A stretch of DNA of 53,948 nt from Gemmatimonadota bacterium (GTDB taxonomy: Bacteria; ARS69). Positions 16,175-24,995 of the stretch are shown one piece after another (within the stretch, counting starts at the first letter, position 1; the number at the start of each line of letters is the position of its first letter). The translations under genes and the position numbers were made by a program. The DNA lies in NCBI GenBank assembly GCA_030747075.1, contig JASLLL010000016.1:1-53948 (forward strand), written 5' to 3'. The notes beneath the pieces were generated by a model that was not told the origin of the DNA, made no database searches, and saw only the letters and a program-made list of their open reading frames with translations.

Positions 16175-18141
16175 TCGGTCTGATTGTCCGCAAGGAGTTC
16201 GCGGAGATTCGCCGGGATCGCAAGACGATTCTGATCTCGCTTCTCCTGCCGGTGTTCATGTACCCGCTCCTCTTCTCGTTCATGACGCGGCTGGAGCGGA
16301 AGGAGGACGCGAAGGAGGACCGGTTCGTTTACGAAGTGGCGCTGGCGGAGGGGGCCGCGTCCCTTCTGGGAGAAGCCGTGAACGCGGACTCCGGATTCGC
16401 GCGCGCGGCGTCTCCCGGCGGAGACGGGGACGCGCTCGACGATGCGCTTCGGGCGGGCGACATCATGGCGTGGGCGGGGATCGAGGATGCCGCGGAGGAG
16501 TCCCCGCTCGTTTCGATTCGGTACGACATGGCCAACGACCGTTCGCGCGACGCATCCGAACGGCTGGCGGATCTTGCGCGCGACGCGGCGTCCGAAGAAC
16601 GCGACCGCCGGTGGCGCGAGGCGGGCCGCGAGGGGCTTCCGGAGGATCTGCTGGCCATAGAGGAAACGGATGTCGCCACCGAGGAAGAGACCGGCGGCGC
16701 GGCGGCAGCGAAACTCATCCCGTTTCTGCTCATCATGACGCTCTTTGCCGGGGGGGCGGCGGTCGCGACGGACATTGTCGCGGGGGAAAAGGAACGAGGG
16801 ACGCTGGAGACGCTCTATCTCGGCCCCGTGCCCCGGCGGGCGATTGCCTCGGGGAAGTACCTCGTCGTGGTGCTGGTGACGGTGATGGCCGGGCTTCTCA
16901 ACCTGCTCAGCATGGCGGCCTGCTTTCGGTTCGGTCTTGTCGGAGAGGCCGCGGAGGGTCTGGCGATCTCCGGTGCGGGGGTGGCGTCGGCGGCGGTGCT
17001 TGTTGTCCCGCTTTCGATGCTGATCGGTGGCGTTCTCCTGGCGATCTCGGCTCACGCGCGAAGCTTGAAGGAAGCGCAGTACCTCATGACTCCGGCGATG
17101 CTCGTCGCCTTCATCCCCGGGATGCTGGCTTCCAGTCAGGACATTGCGCTGAACGGCTTCACCGCGTTCATTCCCGTGGCGAATGTCGCGCTGGCCGTGC
17201 GTGACGGACTGATCGCGCCGGTTCCCGTGGGTCTCCTTCTCGCGGTGGCGGCAGCGTCCACGCTCTGGGGACTGCTGGCCGTTCGCATCACCGGGCGCAT
17301 GCTCTCCCGGGAGGAGACGATCCTCGGCTTCGATCCCGAACCGTTCCTCTCCGCCACCCTTGCCGGGCGAACGCGTGCGCTCCACCTGGCGATGGCGGTC
17401 ACCGTGCTCGCGTACTTCTACCTGGGCAGCCTCCTGCAGCAGGCGAATGTCCTCGTCGGGCTGGCGCTCAGCTTGTGGATCGTGCTGCCGCTGCTCGGCG
17501 CGGCGACGCTTCGCATGGGCTGGAGCGGAGGGCGCGTGCGGGAGGTTCTCTCGCTTCGCCCGGCACCGCTTCGTGCGATCGCCGCCGGTGCGCTTCTCGG
17601 CGCGGGGTGTGTCTTCCCGGTGGCGGCCGGACTCGTGCGCGTGCAGGAGATCTTCCTTCCGTCTCCGACCGCCTTCTTTCAGGCGATGGAAGAAGTGATG
17701 CGCTCCGCGTCTCCGGTGACGATCGTCCTGCTCATGGCGATCTCCCCGGCGATCTGCGAGGAACTGGTCTTCCGGGGCGTCGTGCTGGGGCTTCTTCGGC
17801 GTATCATGCCCGACCGCAGGGCCATTCTGGTGAGCGCGTTCTACTTCGCCGTCTTCCACCTGAGCGTCTTCCGGTTTCTTCCGACATTTCTTCTCGGACT
17901 GGCGATGGGAGCGCTTGCGGTTCGCACGCACTCCGTTCTTCCGTCGATGGCGTTTCATGCTTTCTACAACGCCGGGGCGATCGGGGGGTCGCTCTTCCTC
18001 GGGGAAGAGTGGACCGCCCTCGGAGGGGGGATGGCCTGGCTGGCGAGCGCGGGGTTGCTGGCTGCGGGCGGGCGGCTTCTCGGGGCTGCGGGTCAGGACA
18101 CCGGTGGGGATGGCGGCGTGGGTGCCCCGGCGGGCGAGTAG
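16171..18141 (+). CDS. ABC-2 permease fused to a CPBP intramembrane protease domain
   Basis: Predicted 656 residues. Residues 1 to about 400 form an ABC-2 permease: LIVRKEFAEIRRDRKTIL at the N-terminus, an acidic extracytoplasmic domain, then GEKERGTLETLYLGPVPRRAIA near residue 205 and several helices. Residues of about 430-640 form a CPBP (CAAX-type) domain with AICEELVFRGVVLGLLRR (about residue 528), FAVFHLSVFRFLP, and the late MAFHAFYN motif; the Glu-Glu, Arg and both His residues are present, so it could be an active protease or a structural relative. It forms a transporter with the NatA-like ATPase and the first permease. The last 49 bases overlap the convergent gene at 18093. Confidence 0.95.
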   Translation: MIGLIVRKEFAEIRRDRKTILISLLLPVFMYPLLFSFMTRLERKEDAKEDRFVYEVALAEGAASLLGEAVNADSGFARAASPGGDGDALDDALRAGDIMAWAGIEDAAEESPLVSIRYDMANDRSRDASERLADLARDAASEERDRRWREAGREGLPEDLLAIEETDVATEEETGGAAAAKLIPFLLIMTLFAGGAAVATDIVAGEKERGTLETLYLGPVPRRAIASGKYLVVVLVTVMAGLLNLLSMAACFRFGLVGEAAEGLAISGAGVASAAVLVVPLSMLIGGVLLAISAHARSLKEAQYLMTPAMLVAFIPGMLASSQDIALNGFTAFIPVANVALAVRDGLIAPVPVGLLLAVAAASTLWGLLAVRITGRMLSREETILGFDPEPFLSATLAGRTRALHLAMAVTVLAYFYLGSLLQQANVLVGLALSLWIVLPLLGAATLRMGWSGGRVREVLSLRPAPLRAIAAGALLGAGCVFPVAAGLVRVQEIFLPSPTAFFQAMEEVMRSASPVTIVLLMAISPAICEELVFRGVVLGLLRRIMPDRRAILVSAFYFAVFHLSVFRFLPTFLLGLAMGALAVRTHSVLPSMAFHAFYNAGAIGGSLFLGEEWTALGGGMAWLASAGLLAAGGRLLGAAGQDTGGDGGVGAPAGE

Positions 18142-18854
18142 CGACGGGCCGCGAGCAGCACCCAGGGGATGGCGACCGCCGTCGGCACCAGCCACGGGAC
18201 GGCACTCCAGATTCCGTCCGGAACGCCGGAGACGAAAAGCGGCGTCCCGATTCCCAGAAAGGCCGTGTGGAAGACGACACCCGCCGCGGCCATGGCGGTG
18301 ATGTGTTCGCGCTGCCACCGGAGTCCGAGCGCCCCGGACCTCTCCGTCACGAACTGCCGCGCCAGAAGCGCGAGCCCCGCGGGGGGCAGCACGAGAAGTG
18401 CGACGCCCGGGCCGGTGATCAGCCCGATGCCACGGATGAACGCGGCCACTCCGGCTGCGGCTGCGGCGATCCGGAGCGCGGGAGCCACGAGCGACGGCGG
18501 TTGCTGCGCGCCGGACTTTGCGCGTGCGGCGACGACACCGTGGCGGATCGTCGCAAGCAGAACCATCGCCAGGAACCCGAGAAGCAAGCCGAGCGTGCGC
18601 GTGGCGGCTGCCTCCGCGGCGGCCCCTTCCGCTCCGAGCCGGGCCGTCTGATAGCCGGCGGGGTCCGTCACCTGCCAGGCGCAGGTCGCGACGGCCACCC
18701 ATCCGATGATTTCCGCGCAGATCCGGAAGAAGCTCCCCGCCGCGAGGTGCCTCCGTCCTCCCTTCGCGGAGAAGGCGGCCACCCAGAACGCAACGAGCCC
18801 AGCACAGCCGAAAGAGGTGTGCAGCCAGCGCTGAATGATATGCAGGTCGGGCAT
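18093..18854 (-). CDS. Multi-pass integral membrane protein, unknown function
   Basis: Predicted 253 residues, start ATG 18854 behind CGGAGG. It has about seven hydrophobic segments from residue 10 to 245, with MPDLHIIQRWLHTSFG before the first. The segments WLHTSFGCAGLVAFWVAAF and FRICAEIIGWVAVATCAW resemble heme-binding or DUF2306-like membrane proteins only loosely. I cannot assign a family. The C-terminal Pro-rich tail lies opposite the end of the ABC-CPBP fusion gene. The downstream end has no visible terminator. Confidence 0.7.
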   Translation of the reverse strand: MPDLHIIQRWLHTSFGCAGLVAFWVAAFSAKGGRRHLAAGSFFRICAEIIGWVAVATCAWQVTDPAGYQTARLGAEGAAAEAAATRTLGLLLGFLAMVLLATIRHGVVAARAKSGAQQPPSLVAPALRIAAAAAGVAAFIRGIGLITGPGVALLVLPPAGLALLARQFVTERSGALGLRWQREHITAMAAAGVVFHTAFLGIGTPLFVSGVPDGIWSAVPWLVPTAVAIPWVLLAARRYSPAGAPTPPSPPVS

Positions 18855-18877
18855 GGAGCCTCCGCGTCGGGTCGAGG

Positions 18878-19915
18878 TCAGTCGCCGTCGATCAGCCGAC
18901 CGATTCCGCCCACATGGTCGAGGATGGACCCCTCACCCTTGCGTCGTCCACCGGTTTGAGGCGCGGCCGCATAGATTCTGCTGGCGAGCCTGCTGAACGG
19001 GAGCGACTGCATGAAGATCTTCCCGGGGCCGGTCAGCGTGGCGAAGAAGAGGCCTTCACCGCCGAAGAGCGCCGTCTTGATCCCCCCCACGAACTCCACA
19101 TCGTAACGGACAGATTCCTCGAGCGCGACGAGGCAGCCCGTGTCGAGGCGAAGAGTCTCGCCCGGCTCCAGTTCGCGCGACACCACATGTCCGCCCGCAT
19201 GGACGAATGCCAGCCCGTCTCCCTCCAGCTTCTGGAGGATGAAGCCTTCGCCGCCGAAGAGCCCCGCGCCCAGGCGTTTCTGGAACGCGATCCCCACCGC
19301 CACGCCCTTGGCCGCGCAGAGGAAGGCGTCCTTCTGGCAGAGCATGACCCCGCCGTGCCGGGTGAGATCCATCGGGAGGATGCGTCCGGGGTATGGGGAT
19401 GCAAACGCGACCGTCTGGCGCTTTGCGCCGCCGTTGCCGAAGACCGTCATGAAGAGCGACTCCCCGGTCAGCACCCGTTTCCCCGCGGAGAGCAGCTTGC
19501 CCATGAACCCGCCGCCGGATACCGCATGGCTCCCGTCGCCGAAGATGGTCTCCATGCGGATACCCGGGTCCATGTACATGAACGATCCGGCTTCGGCGAT
19601 GGTCGCTTCCCCGGGATCCAGCGTGATCTCGACGAACTGCATTTCCTCGCCGAAAATCTCGTAGTCGATGACATCCGCGCGCGGATGACCGAAGGCACCG
19701 GAGGGAGGAGGGGGCGGAGCGGACGGGACGCCGCCGAATGCCGCGGCGAAGTCCGCGACCCGGCCCAGCATCTCCCAGTTGTTGGTTCCCGGGCCGTAGA
19801 CATAGGTCTCCGCATCGACCGAACCGTCGGCGATACGGGCCTCCACTTCACTCTTGGGATAAGGGCCTTCGTTCTTTCCTTCGATGGCGAGATACCACAC
19901 ATCACCGCTGGCCAT
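18878..19915 (-). CDS. AIM24/TIGR00266-family protein with N-terminal GYF_2 domain
   Basis: Predicted 345 residues, start ATG 19915 behind GAAGGAGG. Residues 1-60 are a GYF_2-type domain ([23 protein letters not shown], then NNWEML). A Pro-rich linker follows (about 65-80). Residues of about 85-300 are the AIM24 beta-sandwich, with [57 protein letters not shown], and [20 protein letters not shown]. Function is unclear for the whole family; bacterial members are often near membrane-stress genes. GYF_2 may recruit Pro-rich partners. Confidence 0.9.
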   Translation of the reverse strand: MASGDVWYLAIEGKNEGPYPKSEVEARIADGSVDAETYVYGPGTNNWEMLGRVADFAAAFGGVPSAPPPPPSGAFGHPRADVIDYEIFGEEMQFVEITLDPGEATIAEAGSFMYMDPGIRMETIFGDGSHAVSGGGFMGKLLSAGKRVLTGESLFMTVFGNGGAKRQTVAFASPYPGRILPMDLTRHGGVMLCQKDAFLCAAKGVAVGIAFQKRLGAGLFGGEGFILQKLEGDGLAFVHAGGHVVSRELEPGETLRLDTGCLVALEESVRYDVEFVGGIKTALFGGEGLFFATLTGPGKIFMQSLPFSRLASRIYAAAPQTGGRRKGEGSILDHVGGIGRLIDGD

Positions 19916-20026
19916 GGTTCCTCCTTCAGGTGGATGCCTCGCGCCCGGGTGGCCGCGGATCGTCGCGCGCGGACTGGCGGCCTGATGCCGTCACTATAGA
20001 ACGGATGCCGGGGGGCGTGGGTTTCC

Positions 20027-20055
20027 TTTGCGAAGGCTTCCGCTCAGGGTAGGAT
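20027..20055 (+). promoter_or_regulatory. Possible promoter of the glycosyltransferase gene
   Basis: TTTGCG (20027-20032), a 17-base spacer, then TAGGAT (20050-20055). Weak match to consensus, but the position, 13 bases before the strong ribosome site at 20068-20076, is consistent with the CTG start proposed for the next gene. Confidence 0.3.
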
Positions 20056-20082
20056 TCCAGGTCCAGCGGGAGGAGGTGCGTT

Positions 20083-21126
20083 CTGGAGATTGCCGTTCTG
20101 TCGCCGAACAAGCCCTTCTGGGGGGCGCGTCTAGTGCAGATTCCGTTTCTGTACGCGCTGCGCACTCGCCACCCACAGGCCACGATTCGCGTGGTTTCCC
20201 CCGTGGCCCAGGCGCGGGCTTTCACAGAGTGGGGGTTGGCGGACGAGGTCCGTCTCTGCGCGGGCGGGGGGGTGGCCGGATTCCTGCGACTGGTGCGTGC
20301 GCTGCGTCGCCACCCGCCGGACCTTCTGCTCCAGCTTCGCCGATGGTCCCCGGCGTGCTCGCTCGCGGCGGCCGTCTCACCGGGAAGGCGTGTCGGGTTC
20401 GCGCACGGCACGCTCTCGCGTCTGCTCGACGAGCGCCACCCGTACGATGATGGCGTTCATCTGGCCACGCGCTACCTGTCGCTGGTGGATGCGCGTGCTC
20501 GTGGCGAGTGCGACACCGCGACCGTCCCCCTCTTCCGGGAGTGGATGAATCTCGTCGCGCCGCCGGAACCGCTGCCCGAGGACGCCGCCGCGCGTCCCGT
20601 GCTCCTCATGCCGGGCGCGGGGAATCCCGAGAAGCGCTGGCCGCTCGACCGCTTTCTGTCGCTGGCCGGGAGAATCCCGGCGGAGCGATTCGTTCTGCTC
20701 CTCGGGCCGGGCGAAGTCGAGGAGCGCGCAATGCTCCTCCCGCTTGCGCAGGATGCGCCGGGTGGTGCTGCCGTCCTCCCGACAGGGGTGGCGGGAAACG
20801 AGTGCCCGGTGGAGATTGCCGAGAGCACGGATCTTGTTCGGACGCTGGCGCTGGTTCGCGGGGCGCGGCTCACCATCTCCAACGACTGCGGGCCGTCGCA
20901 CATTGCGCAGCTCTCCGGCGGGCGGTTTCTCGGTCTCTACCGTCCCGAGTCGGAGACGCTCGCGGACTGGTTTCTCGATCGGGAGAACGCGGATCTCCTG
21001 TGCGCGCCAGCCGGGCAGGCGCTCGATGCCGTGTCGGTGGAGGCGGTGGCGGAGGCGGCCGGGCGGCTTCTCGAAAAGCCGGCCTGCGCCGAGGAAGTGC
21101 GCCCTCTGTCGGACCGGCGTGCATGA
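20083..21126 (+). CDS. Glycosyltransferase family 9 (ADP-heptose:LPS heptosyltransferase-like)
   Basis: About 347 residues if it starts at CTG 20083. This codon sits six bases after GGGAGGAGG and gives MEIAVLSPNKPFWGARLVQ, the first Rossmann strand of the family; no ATG, GTG or TTG lies in frame between the TAG at 20050 and GTG 20134, and starting at that GTG would remove the strand. Further motifs are LLMPGAGNPEKRWPLDRFLSLA (about residue 180) and ARLTISNDCGPSHIAQLSGG (about residue 265), the sugar-nucleotide region. It is expected to be cytoplasmic and peripheral to the inner membrane, acting in lipopolysaccharide core or surface glycan synthesis. Confidence 0.85.
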   Translation: MEIAVLSPNKPFWGARLVQIPFLYALRTRHPQATIRVVSPVAQARAFTEWGLADEVRLCAGGGVAGFLRLVRALRRHPPDLLLQLRRWSPACSLAAAVSPGRRVGFAHGTLSRLLDERHPYDDGVHLATRYLSLVDARARGECDTATVPLFREWMNLVAPPEPLPEDAAARPVLLMPGAGNPEKRWPLDRFLSLAGRIPAERFVLLLGPGEVEERAMLLPLAQDAPGGAAVLPTGVAGNECPVEIAESTDLVRTLALVRGARLTISNDCGPSHIAQLSGGRFLGLYRPESETLADWFLDRENADLLCAPAGQALDAVSVEAVAEAAGRLLEKPACAEEVRPLSDRRA

Positions 21127-21159
21127 GCGGCACCCGCACACCGTGCCTTTCGCCCCCGG

Positions 21160-21999
21160 TCAGACGAGGTCGATCTCCGGCATCCGGTCGAGCAGCCCGG
21201 CATCCATCGCGCGACGATACAGGTGCCGGAGTGCCGCGACGCCCGGATCGCCCATGTCGAGCGTGTCCTCGTTCACATACATCCGCACGAACTTCCGCCC
21301 GACTTCGCGTGTGATGCCCCGCCCGTACTCCAGCGCATACTCCAGAGCGTCGTCTTCGTTGGCCAGCGCGTGCGCGATGGAGCGCCGGAGCATCGTGGAA
21401 ATGCGCTCCGCCATCTCGCGTCCGAGGTCCTTCCGCACGAGGTCCAGCCCCAGCGGAAGCGGGAGGCCGTCGGTCTCCTTCTCCCAGATCTCGCCGAAGT
21501 CGGCGATCCTGTGCAGGCCTTCCTCCGCGTAGGTAATCTGACCTTCGTGGATGAGGAGCCCGACCTCCGCGTCGCCATGCCGGACCGCGTCCGGGATCCG
21601 GTCGAAGTCCACCACCACGCGATTCACTCCGGGGAAGAGGATCCCCAGCAGAAGGTTGGCGGTTGTCTTCTCGCCCGGGATGGCGACGGTCTTCCCCGCG
21701 AGGTCCGCCGGGTCCATCGGTGTCTTCGCCACGAGGATGGGGCCGTAGCCGCGTCCCATGCTGGCTCCGGTGCGCATGATCCAGTAGGTGTCCTGGAGCT
21801 CCGGGTAGGCGGCCGCGGAGACCGCCGTCACTTCCAGCTCCGCGGTGAGGGCGCGCCGGTTGAGCGACTCGATGTCCTCGAGCACATGCTCCACGGCGAT
21901 CCCGTCGATGCCCTCGGCTTCTTTGGCCAGAGCGTAAAACATGAAGGCGTCGTCGGGGTCGGGACTGTGGCCGATGCGAAGCGTGAGCGTCTGGGTCAA
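21160..21999 (-). CDS. mqnD: 1,4-dihydroxy-6-naphthoate synthase-like protein (MqnA/MqnD family)
   Basis: About 279 residues from TTG 21999, behind GGAGGAAACCG. The fold is that of a periplasmic-binding-like enzyme without signal peptide. The N-terminus [19 protein letters not shown], the [11 protein letters not shown] segment, [28 protein letters not shown] and [15 protein letters not shown] match MqnD; the His in IHEGQ is the expected catalytic residue. It acts in the futalosine route to menaquinone, fitting menG in the window. The start overlaps the dusB stop (TTGA). I call MqnD over MqnA from the IHEGQ box and the GEKTTA box. Confidence 0.83.
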   Translation of the reverse strand: MTQTLTLRIGHSPDPDDAFMFYALAKEAEGIDGIAVEHVLEDIESLNRRALTAELEVTAVSAAAYPELQDTYWIMRTGASMGRGYGPILVAKTPMDPADLAGKTVAIPGEKTTANLLLGILFPGVNRVVVDFDRIPDAVRHGDAEVGLLIHEGQITYAEEGLHRIADFGEIWEKETDGLPLPLGLDLVRKDLGREMAERISTMLRRSIAHALANEDDALEYALEYGRGITREVGRKFVRMYVNEDTLDMGDPGVAALRHLYRRAMDAGLLDRMPEIDLV

Positions 22000-23102
22000 C
22001 GGTTTCCTCCGTGGTCGGGTTCGGGCGATTTCCGAGGGCGGGAGTCTACCTTCCCCGCGCCCGGGGCTCCACCCCTGTCTCCCTCGTCGTGGGTGGCGAC
22101 AAATGCGTCCTGAACGCGGCGGCGCTCCAGAAGATCGAAGTACTCGTCGAGGAACTCCATGGCCTCCGCCACCGTGTCCGAGTGGTGAATCCGGTCTCGC
22201 AGGCGCGCTCCCCAGGGAAGCCCGCGGGTGAAGTAGCCGGCCGTCTTCTTGATGCGGCCCAGCGTCGCGAAGTCCGTGCAGTGGCGCCCGAGGTCGCGGA
22301 AGTGCTCCTTGAGGACCCGGTGGCGATCGCGCAGCGTCGGCTCTTCGACGGGTTCGCCCGCGAGGTCTGCGGCGATCTGGCGCAGGAGCCACGGATTCCG
22401 AAGGATGCCCCGTCCCGCCATGACCCCGTCCGCGCCGGACGCCGCCAGCGCGGCGCGTGCATCGGCGACCGTCAGGATGTCGCCGTTGACGAGCACGGGC
22501 ACGCTGACCGCGCGCTTCACCTGTCCGACGAACGCCCAGTCCGCGTGTCCCTTGTACAGGTCGGCTCTCGTTCGTCCGTGAACGGTGATCATCGCCGCGC
22601 CTTCGCCTTCGGCCGCGCGCGCGATCTCGGGTGCGTTCCGTTGGCTCGCGTCCCATCCGGTCCGCATCTTGACCGAGAACGGAATCCCCGCTTCGGCGGT
22701 GGCCGCTCCGACCGCTGTGAAGATCCGCGTGGCGAGTTCCGGCTCACGAAGCAGCGCCGCGCCGCTGCACCCGGAGGTGACACGCTTTGACGGGCACCCG
22801 AGGTTGATGTCCACCAGGTCCGCGCCGAGTCCGGCCGCCGTGCGCGCCGCCAGAGCCATGCGCTCCGGGTCCCGGCCGTAGATCTGGATGGCGACGGGAT
22901 GTTCGTCCGGGTCAATCTCGGCCATGCGCCATGCCTTCGCGACATCGCGCGTCCACGCCTCGGAACTGACAAACTCCGTGACGGCCAGTCCGCATCCGCC
23001 GAGCTTTCGGACCAACCGGCGGAAGTCGCGGTTGGTGATTCCTTCCATCGGCGCGAGTGCCGTGGGGGGGTCGATACGGACGCTTCCTGCGGAAAAGCTC
23101 AC
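21996..23102 (-). CDS. dusB: tRNA-dihydrouridine synthase B
   Basis: About 368 residues from GTG 23102, preceded by GGAGG five bases before it. FMN-binding TIM barrel with [17 protein letters not shown] (about residue 15), [20 protein letters not shown] (catalytic Cys in the GCS segment, about residue 105), [13 protein letters not shown] and VNGDI. The C-terminal helical tRNA-binding part includes [18 protein letters not shown]. It reduces uridines in the tRNA D-loop. The last 40 residues or so are a charged low-complexity tail. In bacteria dusB is often followed by fis; here it is followed by mqnD, with which it is coupled. Confidence 0.95.
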   Translation of the reverse strand: MSFSAGSVRIDPPTALAPMEGITNRDFRRLVRKLGGCGLAVTEFVSSEAWTRDVAKAWRMAEIDPDEHPVAIQIYGRDPERMALAARTAAGLGADLVDINLGCPSKRVTSGCSGAALLREPELATRIFTAVGAATAEAGIPFSVKMRTGWDASQRNAPEIARAAEGEGAAMITVHGRTRADLYKGHADWAFVGQVKRAVSVPVLVNGDILTVADARAALAASGADGVMAGRGILRNPWLLRQIAADLAGEPVEEPTLRDRHRVLKEHFRDLGRHCTDFATLGRIKKTAGYFTRGLPWGARLRDRIHHSDTVAEAMEFLDEYFDLLERRRVQDAFVATHDEGDRGGAPGAGKVDSRPRKSPEPDHGGNR

Positions 23103-23327
23103 CAGATCCTCCAGAACCGGGGAATGCGGGAGGATAGCGTCCCGGGGCGCGCGGCGCCAGAACCCGCTTTCGCGCGTCCCGATTCCGGCGTAATCTCCCC
23201 GGGTGGCCGGTCTCCTCCGGGGGGCTTGCTTCGGCATGGTTGCGGCAAAGGGCCGCCGGCGCGGAGTTCCTCCCGCGCGCCCGCTGCCTGCGCCGAAGTT
23301 CACTCATCGCAACCCGGGAGGGTTTCA

Positions 23328-24995
23328 ATGCTCGCACCGATGATCCGGAAGTGGATCCCCCTGACGATCCTGACCGCGCTGGCGCTGGCGACGGCCTTCG
23401 GCTGCTCCGACAATCCCGCCGGCAACGACAACAACGACAATGGCAGCGGGGATGTCTCCGAAGCGGACTCCATCGCCGCATTCTGGATGCAGAATCTGGC
23501 GGATACGCTGGCCGCTCTCGGGGACGCGTCGGATCCCGAAATCCTGGCCACGCTGGACTTCACCGCGATTCAGGCGGGGGTGGACCACGCCCTTTCGGTG
23601 AACGCCACCTCGCCGACGGCGAATCTGGCAGCCGCGCTGGTGGACATCGTGTCGATCAACTTCGACATGGAGCTCTGGGCCAGCTTCCGCCAGATCCGCT
23701 CCACCGACGCCGTGACCGGCGAAAAGGCGGACCTCCCCGCGGGCGGGCTGTATCTGGATCCGGTCTCCCCGATTCTCGGGAATCAGTTCGCGCTTCTCGC
23801 GACGGCGCCCCGGGAACTGGCGTCGCACTTCCTTCGTGCGCCCACCCCGGACTTCTCCGTTGCGCTGCTCCAGCTCTTCATCGAGAGCCGGATACTCCCC
23901 GCGTTCCAGAGTGCGCTGGCGCATCTGGAACTGGCCGAGGCGAACAGCGGGCCGGAAGTCCACCTGACGGTCGACGGAGAGACCATCGAGATCGACCTCG
24001 GCGAAGTGCTCGTGTTCGACGCGTCGCTTCGGGCGGCGCTCGTACCGTTCCTTCTGTTGACCGCGTTCGACATGGACATGGTGGGGACGGACGGAACCTA
24101 CGGATGGGTCGACGAGATGGAAGCGGCCCGCGCCTCCCTTCCCGGCGGCGAGCCCGCGCGGATCGAAGACGACGGCTTCGGCGGTTCGCGTCTGGTGTAC
24201 GAGTTGCGCTACTTCTGCACGCCGTATCCGGACTCCATCCTGTTTGAGGCGCTGCGCTTCAACTATGAGGATCGCGAGGACTTTCTCACGCGACGCGGCA
24301 CGCAGATGGATGACGCCTACGACGCGCTTCTGGCCGCGCGCGACAAGCTGGAGAGTGCCGTGGCCGCCATCCGCGCCGAGTCGGACGGGCAGGAAGACGA
24401 CATCATCCAGATCGGGAGTCTCATGGAGATCGACACGGAGATCGAGAACGATCCCGACAAGCCGGACTTCGCCACCGACTTCACCACGATCGAAGATGTG
24501 CTGGCATGGGTGGAAACGCTGATCACCGAGACATACACACTGGAGGCGGAAGGTCCGGCGGGGCCGTTCACGCTCGACATCAATCTGGCGAACTACTTCC
24601 TGGGGTCGCCGCAGGATGGTCGCGATTTCCTGCCGATCTTCGAGTTCCTCGCCAAGGATGAATGGGTCGTTCGGGAATCCGGTGCCCAGTACTACGACTC
24701 CTGGGCCGCGGATCCGCTCTGGGAATACTGCTACGCGGATTCCGTCGACTGCGCCTCCGTAACCTGTACGAACGGTTTTACGGAAATCGCCGTGGAGGAC
24801 TACACCTACGCACACTTGGAGATTCCCATCTCGGGGCTGAATGTCCCGCTCCAGTTTCTGGATGACGAGGGGATGCCGGTGGATCTCGTTCCCGTCATGG
24901 ATCTGCCCTACTTCCCGGACTACACCTTCGGCGGGCTCTTCCCCGGATCCACGCGGGAATCGTGGCTTGCGATCATCGGCTTCGAAGCGCCGTGA
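23328..24995 (+). CDS. Predicted lipoprotein of unknown function
   Basis: Predicted 555 residues, ATG 23328 behind GGGAGGG. Residues 1-25 form a lipoprotein signal peptide with a lipobox, ATAFGC. An Asn/Asp-rich linker (NPAGNDNNDNGSGD) follows the modified Cys, typical of an outer-membrane lipoprotein. The rest is acidic and mixed alpha/beta, with no motif I recognise; paired Cys are present near residues 295 and 465-480. The stop overlaps the GTG of the next gene (GTGA), so the two proteins are probably made in fixed ratio and act together. Confidence 0.85.
   Translation: MLAPMIRKWIPLTILTALALATAFGCSDNPAGNDNNDNGSGDVSEADSIAAFWMQNLADTLAALGDASDPEILATLDFTAIQAGVDHALSVNATSPTANLAAALVDIVSINFDMELWASFRQIRSTDAVTGEKADLPAGGLYLDPVSPILGNQFALLATAPRELASHFLRAPTPDFSVALLQLFIESRILPAFQSALAHLELAEANSGPEVHLTVDGETIEIDLGEVLVFDASLRAALVPFLLLTAFDMDMVGTDGTYGWVDEMEAARASLPGGEPARIEDDGFGGSRLVYELRYFCTPYPDSILFEALRFNYEDREDFLTRRGTQMDDAYDALLAARDKLESAVAAIRAESDGQEDDIIQIGSLMEIDTEIENDPDKPDFATDFTTIEDVLAWVETLITETYTLEAEGPAGPFTLDINLANYFLGSPQDGRDFLPIFEFLAKDEWVVRESGAQYYDSWAADPLWEYCYADSVDCASVTCTNGFTEIAVEDYTYAHLEIPISGLNVPLQFLDDEGMPVDLVPVMDLPYFPDYTFGGLFPGSTRESWLAIIGFEAP

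Noticed and set aside
16078-18702. Minus-strand open frame of 874 codons across the ABC-CPBP fusion gene
   Set aside because: The translation is His/Arg/Glu low-complexity, and the opposite strand encodes clear ABC-2 and CPBP motifs.
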